Shown here: positions 18,347-27,015 of the stretch, piece by piece
How the letters are laid out: every line of letters begins with the position of its first letter
Position numbering within the stretch: position 1 is the stretch's first letter
Assembly: GCA_005799825.1 (NCBI GenBank)
Contig: SYFT01000004.1
Coordinates: 37,363 to 101,362, forward strand
From: Acidobacteriota bacterium
GTDB lineage: Bacteria > Acidobacteriota > Vicinamibacteria > Vicinamibacterales > SCN-69-37
DNA: 64,000 bases
Direction: 5' to 3'
Program-made: the position numbers and the translations under genes
Notes under the pieces: model-generated
Databases searched by the model: none
What the model was told of the DNA's origin: nothing
Seen by the model: the letters and a program-made list of their open reading frames with translations, nothing else

Positions 18347-18930
18347 CCTGTGCCATCACTGACCGCCCGGAACCTCAGGCCCTTGAAACCCTGTCGGCGA
18401 AGTTGCCGCACATTCAACAGTCACCCAAGGTTGAGGGCGTACTGGCGTTGATTGTCCGGCGGCCCCAGGTTGACGCGCGTGAAGTGCTGCCTGAAGGCGA
18501 GCTGAATCTGCTCGAAGGATTGGCCGGCGACACATGGAACAAGCGGAGAAGTTCGCGAACACCCGACGGATCGCCGCACCCGGACATGCAGCTCAACCTG
18601 ATGAACGTGCGCGTGATTGAAGCGATTGCTGGAAAGATCAAGCGATGGCCGCTTGCCGGCGATCAGCTTTACGTCGATCTCGACTTGAGCCAGGCCAACA
18701 TTCCGCCGGGCACACGGTTGTCGATCGGCGATGCCGTCATCGAAATCACGCCGCAGCCCCACACGGGGTGCACCAAGTTCGCGGCGCGCTTTGGCAGAGA
18801 TGCGCTCAAGTTCGTCAACTCACCAGAGGGCAGGATGCTCGGCCTTCGAGGCGTGAACGCGAAAGTGATTCAGCCCGGGCGTCTCAAGGTGTGGGATTCG
18901 GTCCGCAAGCTGGTCAACTGCGACTCGTAA
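18343..18930 (+). CDS. MOSC domain-containing protein
   Basis: DTWNKRRSSRTPDG...DLDLSQANIPPGTRLSIGDAVIEITPQPHTGCTKFAARFG...RGVNAKVIQPG. Confidence 0.8.
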   Translation: MTCAITDRPEPQALETLSAKLPHIQQSPKVEGVLALIVRRPQVDAREVLPEGELNLLEGLAGDTWNKRRSSRTPDGSPHPDMQLNLMNVRVIEAIAGKIKRWPLAGDQLYVDLDLSQANIPPGTRLSIGDAVIEITPQPHTGCTKFAARFGRDALKFVNSPEGRMLGLRGVNAKVIQPGRLKVWDSVRKLVNCDS

Positions 18931-18933
18931 CGG

Positions 18934-19389
18934 CTAAGAACAGTGCCGTCGCGTCACAGCGTGGCGATGGGCGAACATCTGACGCAGCCCGAGTTTCACC
19001 GCCCAGCCGAGCAGAGCATTCATGACCGAGCCCCCAGGCAACGCGAATGTTACGCGGTCTGTGAGTCGGCAGCGGCCGCCCTCGTCCAGAAATTCATGGC
19101 GGTGGTTCCAGAGCGCGAAGGGGCCGCTGGCTTGCTCATCCACGAATAGTGCGTCCTGTACAAACGACGTATGATGCGCCACCCAGGTGATTGGGCCAAT
19201 TCTCAGAACGACCTGGGCACCGGTGCGAATGCCCCCGGTTCGTGAGCTGACGCGCACAGGGGGAAACGCGGGCGACAGCAGCGCCAATGCGTCTTCCCGG
19301 TCGTGAAAGGCGAACACCACTGACACAGGCGCGTTGATCAGGCTGCTCTTCACAAAGGTTGGCACACCTGCCATGGTAGACCCATGCAC
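18934..19389 (-). CDS. SRPBCC family (polyketide cyclase/START-like) protein
   Basis: SSLINAPVSVVFAFHDREDALALLSPAFPPV...FVDEQASGPFALWNHRHEFLDEGGRCRLTDRVTFALPGG. Confidence 0.75.
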   Translation of the reverse strand: MHGSTMAGVPTFVKSSLINAPVSVVFAFHDREDALALLSPAFPPVRVSSRTGGIRTGAQVVLRIGPITWVAHHTSFVQDALFVDEQASGPFALWNHRHEFLDEGGRCRLTDRVTFALPGGSVMNALLGWAVKLGLRQMFAHRHAVTRRHCS

Positions 19390-20094
19390 ACTGCAATTGT
19401 CACCGGTGGAACAAAAGGAATTGGCTACGGCATTGCGGAGGCACTGCTTGCCGCGGGCGGCTGCGTAATGATCACTGGCAGGAATGCTGCCGGTGTGGCG
19501 GATGCTGTGGGGAGGTTGGGTGCCGGCGCCGGAAAGAGCACTCGCGTGAGCGGCCGGGCGGTGGATGTGCGCGACCGCGCGGCGGTTGACGCGATGGTTG
19601 CTGAGGCCGTCAGGCAGTTCGGTTCACTGAACACGCTCGTCAATAACGCCGGCGTCGGGCTGTTCACCGCGGTGGAGCAGACGACGGACGAAGACTGGGC
19701 CCGCGTCATCGAGACGAATCTTACGGGGGTGTTCTACTGTTCCCGAGCCGCGATCCCCGCCTTGAGGCAGGCTGGCGGCGGATGGATGATCAACATCGCG
19801 AGCCTGGCGGGCCGCAACTATTTCGCGAATGCATCGGCCTACTGCGCATCGAAGGCGGGCCTGGTGGCGTTTAGTGAGGCGCTCATGCTTGAGGTGAGAA
19901 ACGACAACATTCGGGTGAGCGTGGTGATGCCTGGCTCGGTGGCCACGGACTTCACGGGGCCGTCGGGAAAACACGACGACGAGTCGTGGAAGCTCACGCC
20001 TGCCGACATCGCCGAAGTCGTGATGGACCTGCTTCGCCACCCTTCGCGGAGCCTGCCGAGCAAGGTCGAGATCCGCCCGGCGCGGACCAAGTAG
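19384..20094 (+). CDS. Short-chain dehydrogenase/reductase
   Basis: TGGTKGIGYGIAEALLAAGG, NNAGVGLF, YCASKAGLVAFSE. Confidence 0.9.
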   Translation: MHTAIVTGGTKGIGYGIAEALLAAGGCVMITGRNAAGVADAVGRLGAGAGKSTRVSGRAVDVRDRAAVDAMVAEAVRQFGSLNTLVNNAGVGLFTAVEQTTDEDWARVIETNLTGVFYCSRAAIPALRQAGGGWMINIASLAGRNYFANASAYCASKAGLVAFSEALMLEVRNDNIRVSVVMPGSVATDFTGPSGKHDDESWKLTPADIAEVVMDLLRHPSRSLPSKVEIRPARTK

Positions 20095-20211
20095 GGGGAC
20101 GGGTGTGTTTTCCACAGAAACGCGGGAAATGGGGACAGGTCTCGGTTGAAAGGGGGGCCGAGACCTGTCCCCATTTCCCGCGTTTCTGTGGAAAATACAC
20201 CCGTCCCCCTA
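20092..20211. repeat. 120-nt near-perfect inverted repeat (54-bp arms, 12-nt loop)
   Basis: TAGGGGGACGGGTGTGTTTTCCACAGAAACGCGGGAAATGGGGACAGGTCTCGG / ttgaaagggggg / CCGAGACCTGTCCCCATTTCCCGCGTTTCTGTGGAAAATACACCCGTCCCCCTA; 53 of 54 positions pair. Confidence 0.95.
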
Positions 20212-21423
20212 GCGATGGGAAGGCCGAGGCGCCAGTGCCCAGATAAGGGCCGGCACCCAGAGGCCCAGGCCGACGATCGCGGCCAGCAGGCGTGGATCGA
20301 CATGCCACAGGTCCAGCGCCACCGCCGTCGAATACGCCACCGCCGACTGCACCAGCGCCATCACGATGAGTTCTGCCGAGAACACGCGGCCGCGGAACGC
20401 GTCGGGCACGCGCATTTGCAGCAACACATTGCTCGCCACCCACAACATCGACCCGAAAACATGTGCGGCAATGACAATAGCCGCGGCGAACCAGATCGTC
20501 GGCACAATTGCCAGCGCCGCGTAACAGGCGCCGGCCACGAAATACGCCGGCGCTATCAGGCGGATCAGATTGCCCTGCCTCGCCGCAATCAGACTGATGA
20601 TGAGTGAGCCGGCAAAGGCGCCAATGCCTCGCGCGGCGAACAAGATGCCAATGCCCGCATCGCTCGAGTCACCGATGCGAAAAATCCTGTCGCCAAAGAC
20701 CGTGAGCAGCAGGAGCGCGCCGCCCACAATGGCCCACCCGCCCTTGATGAGTGCGATTCGAGCCACATCGCCGTGGCGACGCATGTAGGACAGGCCATCC
20801 ATAACCCCCTGAAGGCCGAGCGTCGCCCGTTCGGACGCCTCCCTGGCAGGCACACGCATCCGCCAGAGGAACACGGCCGATGTGAAGAACGACAGCGCGT
20901 TGATGACAAAGGCCGCGTCGCGGCCGAGCAGCACGGTCACGCCGCCGCCGAGCGACGCGCCTATCGCCAGCATCGCCGACCAGGTGCCCGTCGAGATGGC
21001 GTTGGCCGCCACAAGCTGCTCGCGCGGCACGATCGACGGCACGGTGGCCGAACGCGCCGGCTCGAAGAAACCCGAACACGCCACCATCACGCCGGTCACG
21101 ACGTACGCGAGCCACACAGTGTCGGAAGACCGGACCAGGATTAGGCCGAGCACCGCCGCGCCTCTGACGAGGTCTGCAGCGATCATGATGCGCCTCCGAT
21201 CGAAGCGGTCCACAATCACTCCGGAGATGGGTCCTACAATCGCGACTGGCAGCAACTGCATCACCATCATGCCGGCCACGGCCGTGGCCGAACCCGTGAG
21301 TTCGAAGAGCAGCGCGTAGAGGGCGACGACGTTGAACCAGTCACCGAGCTGGCTGACGATTTGTCCGAACCAGAGCAGGCGGAAGTTGCGATTGTCCCTG
21401 ACGAGGGTGAGCAGAGTGCGCAT
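20209..21423 (-). CDS. MFS transporter
   Basis: NFRLLWFGQIVSQLGDWFNVVALYALLFELTGSATAVAGMMVMQLLP; multi-TM. Confidence 0.88.
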   Translation of the reverse strand: MRTLLTLVRDNRNFRLLWFGQIVSQLGDWFNVVALYALLFELTGSATAVAGMMVMQLLPVAIVGPISGVIVDRFDRRRIMIAADLVRGAAVLGLILVRSSDTVWLAYVVTGVMVACSGFFEPARSATVPSIVPREQLVAANAISTGTWSAMLAIGASLGGGVTVLLGRDAAFVINALSFFTSAVFLWRMRVPAREASERATLGLQGVMDGLSYMRRHGDVARIALIKGGWAIVGGALLLLTVFGDRIFRIGDSSDAGIGILFAARGIGAFAGSLIISLIAARQGNLIRLIAPAYFVAGACYAALAIVPTIWFAAAIVIAAHVFGSMLWVASNVLLQMRVPDAFRGRVFSAELIVMALVQSAVAYSTAVALDLWHVDPRLLAAIVGLGLWVPALIWALAPRPSHR

Positions 21424-21441
21424 GGGGGCAGCTGGCGCGTA

Positions 21442-22437
21442 CTAGAGAATCCGCCTCAGGACGGCTTCATCCACGTTCCGACCTGTCAGCATCACCCCGA
21501 CGGGACCTCCGCCCAGGTCGAGACCGCCCTGCAGCAGGGCCGCAACTGCCGCCGCTCCCGCGCCTTCAGAGACCAGCCGTTCGCGGTAGATGAGGCAGCG
21601 CATGGCGGTCTCGAGCGACGACTCTGTCACGAGCGCGACGGCGTCAACCAGATCGCGCACCAGATTGAACGTCTGACTTGCGCGCTCGAGATTGCCCGCA
21701 AGGCCGTCTGCCAGCGTGGGTTCCACCTTGACGGTCGTGATCTCACCGGTCGCAAGCGCCGCTGTGAACACGGGCGAACTCTCTGCCTCGGCGCCGATGA
21801 CACGTACGTCGCTCTGGTGACCGCGCGCGACCAGCGCGGCCCCGGCAAGAAGGCCTCCTCCGCCAAGCGGCGCGATGATGGCTGTGAGCGAGGGTTCGTC
21901 GTCGAGCATCTCAAGCGCCACGGTGCCCGCACCTGCGATCACGTCCGGGTGGTTATACGGCGAGATGTATGACGCGCCGGTCTGGGCGGCGTCAGCGCAG
22001 GCGGCAGTTTCGGCCGCATCGTAGTCGGCGGCCTCCACCAGTTCGGCGCCATACGACAGTAGGGCGTTGCGCTTGGCCGCTGGTGCACTCACAGACAGGT
22101 GCACGCGGAGTCGCAGGCCGAAGTGCTGCACCGCAATGGCCATCGCCGTGCCATGGTTGCCCGCCGACGCCGTCACGACCGTCGTGACATCCGGGCGCTC
22201 GGTATGAAGCAACTGCAGTGCGTTGAGCGCGCCCCTGATCTTGAACGACGCGCCCGGTTGAACAGTTTCGACCTTGAGCCATACGTCTGCCTTCACCCGG
22301 TCCGACAACCATGCCGACCTGAGCATCGGAGATCGGCAGACGCGGCCCGACCCGCTCATGCGTATGCCCGCCAGGCGCCGTGCCGCCGCTTCAACGTCGG
22401 CTCGTGTGGGGACGCGGACTCCGGGATAATGGGACAT
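21442..22437 (-). CDS. Threonine/serine dehydratase, PLP-dependent
   Basis: ASFKIRGALNAL PLP-Lys motif, SAGNHGTAMA, PLGGGGLLAGAAL. Confidence 0.88.
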   Translation of the reverse strand: MSHYPGVRVPTRADVEAAARRLAGIRMSGSGRVCRSPMLRSAWLSDRVKADVWLKVETVQPGASFKIRGALNALQLLHTERPDVTTVVTASAGNHGTAMAIAVQHFGLRLRVHLSVSAPAAKRNALLSYGAELVEAADYDAAETAACADAAQTGASYISPYNHPDVIAGAGTVALEMLDDEPSLTAIIAPLGGGGLLAGAALVARGHQSDVRVIGAEAESSPVFTAALATGEITTVKVEPTLADGLAGNLERASQTFNLVRDLVDAVALVTESSLETAMRCLIYRERLVSEGAGAAAVAALLQGGLDLGGGPVGVMLTGRNVDEAVLRRIL

Positions 22438-22449
22438 CGGTCATCGATT

Positions 22450-23097
22450 ATGCATGTGTGGACAACCTCGGCGCCCCCCTTCTACAAGAACGGCTACGTC
22501 GTAGCCTGCGAACGCACCCGCCACGCCATCGTCATCGACCCGGGTGATGACGTAGCAGAGCAACTGGCGGTGGTGAAGCGAGAGGGCGTATCGGTCACGA
22601 TGATTCTGCTGACCCATGCGCATCTTGACCACGTCACCGGCGTTGGCGCCGCGAAGGCCGCGCTCGGCGTGCCGGTGTGGCTCCACAGCGACGACCTGTT
22701 CCTCTATGAACGCGCGGCCGAGCAGGGGCGGATGTTCGGGTTGCATCTGAACCCCCAGCCTAAACCTGACCGGTTCTACGTGGAAGGCGAGTCACTGACC
22801 TTTGGCGATTACGTGGTGGACATCAGGCACACGCCAGGCCACTGCCCAGGGGGTGTTTGCCTGGCGATTGGCAAGGCCGGCCAGGACGGCCGTGAGCTGT
22901 TTGTGGGCGACACGCTGTTTGCCGGGTCGATCGGCCGGACCGATCTGCCAGGCGGCGATCTGGACACGCTGCTCTTTTCAATCCGCAACGAGTTGTTTGT
23001 GTATCCCGACGCAACGCTGGTGCACTCCGGCCACGGTCCGGACACGACGATTGGCGAGGAACGCAGAGGGAATCCGTTCCTGCATTCGGGACAATAG
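22450..23097 (+). CDS. MBL-fold metallo-hydrolase (hydroxyacylglutathione hydrolase-like)
   Basis: LLTHAHLDHVTG, HTPGHCPGGVCL, VGDTLFAGSIGRTDLPGGD, HSGHGPDTTIGEER. Confidence 0.9.
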   Translation: MHVWTTSAPPFYKNGYVVACERTRHAIVIDPGDDVAEQLAVVKREGVSVTMILLTHAHLDHVTGVGAAKAALGVPVWLHSDDLFLYERAAEQGRMFGLHLNPQPKPDRFYVEGESLTFGDYVVDIRHTPGHCPGGVCLAIGKAGQDGRELFVGDTLFAGSIGRTDLPGGDLDTLLFSIRNELFVYPDATLVHSGHGPDTTIGEERRGNPFLHSGQ

Positions 23098-23111
23098 GGG
23101 GACCCAACCCC

Positions 23112-23405
23112 TTAGCCTTCCGTCACGGTGAAAGACACGCGGCCGACGCCGAGGACGTCGTTGGGGCGGAGGACGGCGCGCGCTGTCGGCGTGCCGTTCA
23201 CGGATGTGCCGTTCGTGCTGCCAAGGTCTTCCATCACCAGTTGCCCGGATGCGTCAGCGGTGAGCCGGCAGTGCACGCGGGAAACGAGCGGCGCTTCGAA
23301 CACAAAGTCTGCGTGGGCGCCGCGACCAATGGTGCGCGCCGTGCCAGGGGTGAGCCGCAACAGCCGCGGCGTTTCGTCGTTGCTTTGGAGAATCCAGCCA
23401 GCCAT
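23112..23405 (-). CDS. FHA domain-containing protein
   Basis: RTIGRGAHADFVFEAPLVSRVHCRLTADASGQLVMEDLGSTNGTSVNG. Confidence 0.9.
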   Translation of the reverse strand: MAGWILQSNDETPRLLRLTPGTARTIGRGAHADFVFEAPLVSRVHCRLTADASGQLVMEDLGSTNGTSVNGTPTARAVLRPNDVLGVGRVSFTVTEG

Positions 23406-23427
23406 GGCGCTCGAGTGTAGACGAAAA

Positions 23428-25110
23428 CTACCGCTTTGCCGGAAGGACCTCTTTCAACCACGAAATCAGCGTATCGGTGATTTCACGCGACACCGTCTTG
23501 ACCGGCAACGACGCATATTCCTCCACCTCGCCCGTGCGGGTGGGCACCAGCAGGTGATTGACGCCGGGCACCACGATCTTGCGAGTGACGGCCGACGGGC
23601 CTGCGCGGCGGGCATTTGCCAACGCTTCGAGCTTGTCTGCCTGATCGGGTGGCACCTGCGTGTCGAGCGAGCCCTGCAGCAGAAGGATCGGCTGATTGGT
23701 CCGTCGCACGACCTGAGCGGGATCAAACAGCAGCCAACTCCGGAACCACACGCTGTCTGCCTGGCGCCTCAGTTCCGGCGGCACGGTCTCCCAACCGGCG
23801 CCTGAAATGACGGCATCCATGATCCTGTTCTGGAGGGCGATTTTTTCCTGTTTCGCAGTTTCCGGTTCCTGCAGTTTGTCCAGCGCCCGGCGCTGCTGCA
23901 TGAGCGTGATCTCGCGCCCGGTTTGTCCCGGCGCTGCAAGCAGTCCCAGCGCGCGAACCTGTCCGCGCATCTGACTCCCGACAAGGAGCGCAACGCTGCC
24001 GCCTTCGGAATGTCCCACCACCGCCACTCGATCGGTGTCCACGTCCTTGCGCCTGCGCACCCAGTCGACCACTCCGCGCAGGTCCTCGGCATACGCTTCA
24101 ATTGAGGTGGTCTCAATACGTCCGCCGCTCTGGCCCACGCCACGTTTGTCGTAACGCACCACGAAGAACCCGGCATCCGACAATCGCCCCGCCACCTGGC
24201 CGAGGATGGGGATGCCGAACACGGTTTCGTCGCGGTCCTGCGGACCCGAACCCGACACGAGAATGACCACTGGCGGCTTGGCGATCCCTTCCGGTTTCGT
24301 AAACGACGCCGCCAGGCTGAAGCCGTTTGCCGGGATGAACGCCGCCTCGTCGCGCGGATGGCTGAACGAATCAAGCCGCGACATGACACTCGACAGGTCG
24401 TCACGCACCACGGCCAGTGAGGCCACGGGAATGGCGAATCTGGCCAGCCGGCCGCGCGCGTCCACCCAGACCTCCACCAGCAACGCACCCCCTGGATTCT
24501 GAAACGACAGATCGAACTGGCGCAGTTCGTATTTCGTTGAGGATGTTTCCATCCGACGCGGTGTGATCTTTATGACCGTGGCCTGGATTTCTGCCTGGGG
24601 CGCGACATAGATCGGAAAAGCCGAACCTGCCTGCGCCGTGTGAAGACGCAGCGCCAACACTTCGTAGGCGCCATAGAAGTTGTTTGGCAGCGCAATCGTG
24701 TCCGCCGATACCTTGTGTGAGAGCCGCGCCTGTTTGCCTGCCTGCACCACGTCAGACGATGCGGTGCCGCCGCTGAATTCGGTATTCAGCAACAGGCCCT
24801 GGCCGCGCATCTGGCCCAAGACTTCAAGCGACTGCGTCTGCCAGTCGGCGCCATAGCGCGCCACGAACTTGTCAAAGCTGAACTCAAGAGGCGGTCCGGT
24901 GCGCCCCGTGGCGGTCACCACCCAACCGCCTGAAGGCCGCGCGACCGTGACTTCCTCTGAGCCGATGCGCTGGCCGCGGAGAAACACCGTGAACACAGCC
25001 TCGCCGGTCTGGTCTTCCTGCCCGGTTTGCACAGATTGTCCGGCCGGCCCGGCGCTCCACATTGTGAAGGCCACAAGCCCAACGCTAAGATGCCTGAACC
25101 ACTGCTTCAT
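23428..25110 (-). CDS. Secreted alpha/beta hydrolase (dienelactone hydrolase/S9-like) with N-terminal extension
   Basis: ATG at 25110, signal peptide MKQWFRHLSVGLVAFTMWSAGPAGQ; VVGHSEGGSVALL nucleophile elbow; LLQGSLDTQVPPDQA; PGVNHLL. Confidence 0.85.
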   Translation of the reverse strand: MKQWFRHLSVGLVAFTMWSAGPAGQSVQTGQEDQTGEAVFTVFLRGQRIGSEEVTVARPSGGWVVTATGRTGPPLEFSFDKFVARYGADWQTQSLEVLGQMRGQGLLLNTEFSGGTASSDVVQAGKQARLSHKVSADTIALPNNFYGAYEVLALRLHTAQAGSAFPIYVAPQAEIQATVIKITPRRMETSSTKYELRQFDLSFQNPGGALLVEVWVDARGRLARFAIPVASLAVVRDDLSSVMSRLDSFSHPRDEAAFIPANGFSLAASFTKPEGIAKPPVVILVSGSGPQDRDETVFGIPILGQVAGRLSDAGFFVVRYDKRGVGQSGGRIETTSIEAYAEDLRGVVDWVRRRKDVDTDRVAVVGHSEGGSVALLVGSQMRGQVRALGLLAAPGQTGREITLMQQRRALDKLQEPETAKQEKIALQNRIMDAVISGAGWETVPPELRRQADSVWFRSWLLFDPAQVVRRTNQPILLLQGSLDTQVPPDQADKLEALANARRAGPSAVTRKIVVPGVNHLLVPTRTGEVEEYASLPVKTVSREITDTLISWLKEVLPAKR

Positions 25111-26131
25111 GACTCCCCAGTATCGCACCATCGCGACAGGCGCAGGATGGCTCGACGTGAGCGCTCGAGGCCGCCTGCGATTCGACGGTCCTGACGCGGC
25201 GTCGTTCCTGCACGCCCTTGTCACTAATGACGTCGCGAACGTCCCTGTTGGCCGGGGCGTTTACGCCGCGCTGCTCACGCCGCAGGGACGAATGGTCACC
25301 GATTTGCGCCTGTTGCGTGTTTCCGAGGCCATCCTCGCCGAGGTCCCGGCGGGCCTCGCCTCAGGCCTGGCCGTCCGGTTCGATCATCTGATCTTCTCCC
25401 AAAAGGTCGCCGTGGCTGACGACAGCGGCGACACACGTGCCCTCTGTGTATTTGGCGGCCGCGCGGCGCAGGTGCTGTCCGATGCCACCGGCGTTCCGAC
25501 TACCCGAATCTCGGAACTCTCGATTCTTGACCACATCACGCATAACGGCCTTACTTTGATCCGCACGGACGACGTGACGCTCCCGAATTTTGAAATCTGG
25601 ATGCCCACCCTTCAATGGGACTCCACTGTGGCTGCGGTGATTGCCGCCGGTGGCGTCGACGTGAAGCCGGCCAGCGCGGCGGGGCAGGGCACCATCTTCG
25701 ACGCCCTTCGGATCGAGGCCGGGCATCCATTATTCGGCATCGACATGACAGCCGACACGATCCCACTTGAGGCAGGCCTGCTCGACCGTGCGATCAGCAC
25801 CACGAAAGGTTGTTACGTGGGCCAGGAAGTCATCATTCGCATCTTGCATCGTGGCGGCGGACGCGTGGCGAAATATCTCATCCAGCTCGTGGCCGGTCTG
25901 GATGTGACTGAAATTCCAGGTGCCGGCACACCGGTGTTCGACCAGGGTCGCGAAGTTGGGGCCGTGACCAGTGCGGCGCTCGGGCCAACTGCCGGCCGCG
26001 TGGTCGCGCTCGGCTACGTGCATCGCGACAGCGCTGGGGATGGGCGCTATGTGACTGTGGGCTCGTCGCTCAGTCGCTGGACGGTTCAACGTGAACCAGC
26101 ACATCCGCTACCCACGGCAGATCCCGCTTGA
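25109..26131 (+). CDS. ygfZ: YgfZ/GcvT-family folate-binding protein
   Basis: LHALVTNDVANV...GCYVGQEVIIRILHRGGGRVAKYL (conserved KGCYxGQE motif). Confidence 0.88.
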   Translation: MTPQYRTIATGAGWLDVSARGRLRFDGPDAASFLHALVTNDVANVPVGRGVYAALLTPQGRMVTDLRLLRVSEAILAEVPAGLASGLAVRFDHLIFSQKVAVADDSGDTRALCVFGGRAAQVLSDATGVPTTRISELSILDHITHNGLTLIRTDDVTLPNFEIWMPTLQWDSTVAAVIAAGGVDVKPASAAGQGTIFDALRIEAGHPLFGIDMTADTIPLEAGLLDRAISTTKGCYVGQEVIIRILHRGGGRVAKYLIQLVAGLDVTEIPGAGTPVFDQGREVGAVTSAALGPTAGRVVALGYVHRDSAGDGRYVTVGSSLSRWTVQREPAHPLPTADPA

Positions 26132-26945
26132 GGGTGGCCCGCACGTGCCCGCCAACGGCATGTGATGCGGCAACAGTCATGAGCGGGTCCACTTCGATAT
26201 GCAGGTCGATGTGCTACTGCAGTCCGGTCTTGCGTACAAACATTGTGTCGATACCAAGGACGCTCGGTACCGTTCTGGCCACTGGGATCACCTGGGCCGA
26301 CAGCCCCGTAGGTGGCATGGCATCAACAAGCTCGCTGGACGCACCCTTCACCACTCGCAGGCCGGTGATGACCACCACGATGCCGACCACGAACCCGCCA
26401 TAGTGATCGGCCACAAGGAACCGGCCGGGTTCGTACATCGCAAGGTCCACGGCCGTGAGCGCCGCCACGGCCGACAGGATGTCTACCGCGTCATTCCAGG
26501 CGTCGGCCACCAGGGCTGAACTCCGAATCTTGCGCCCCACTCGGAACTTCCATGACGCCATGACGCCGCGAAGAATGCTGGCAACCAGCAGCGCCGCAAC
26601 TGCGCTCGGACCGGATGGTGCATGGCTCGCGCCGATGGCTTGAAGCGACTGGTAACAGATCATTACGCCGCCGGCTGCCCGGATCACGCCCACAAGGAAG
26701 GCCGACAACGTTTCAAAGCGCCCATGCCCAGCCGGATAGTCATCGTCGACCGGTAGTGCCGCCACTCCCATATCGATGACGACAATGCTCGATGCCAGCA
26801 CATCTCAGGCGACTTCGAATCCCATCGCCAGCACTGACGTGGAATGCGCCTAGAGACTAACGATGATGTTGCTGAGCGCCAGGAATGCGCTGACGCCAAT
26901 TCCCAAACGAGCGACGCGCCGTGCCGTTCGGTACGACTCCTCAAC
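26070..26945 (-). pseudogene. Cation diffusion facilitator (CDF) family transporter, interrupted by three in-frame stops
   Basis: One continuous reading frame gives ...FLALSNIIVSL*AHSTSVLAMGFEVA*DVLASSIVVIDMGVAALPVDDDYPAGHGRFETL...VRKTGLQ*HIDLHIEVDPLMTVAASHAVGGHVRATLKRDLPWVADVLVHVEPSSD*; stops at 26850-26852, 26805-26807, 26214-26216. Confidence 0.8.
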
Positions 26946-27015
26946 CACGCTGAGCCCTCGTATTGTGACCCGGATTGCTACGGCCCTTCTGCTTCGTGCT
27001 ACCCTCGGATGTTCC

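Noticed and set aside
20092-20211. CRISPR repeat or spacer structure
   Set aside because: A single inverted repeat; no array of regularly spaced direct repeats and no cas genes in the window
23112-23405. FHA gene as evidence of a type VI secretion or Ser/Thr kinase cluster
   Set aside because: No kinase, phosphatase or T6SS component adjacent; the protein is a lone FHA domain
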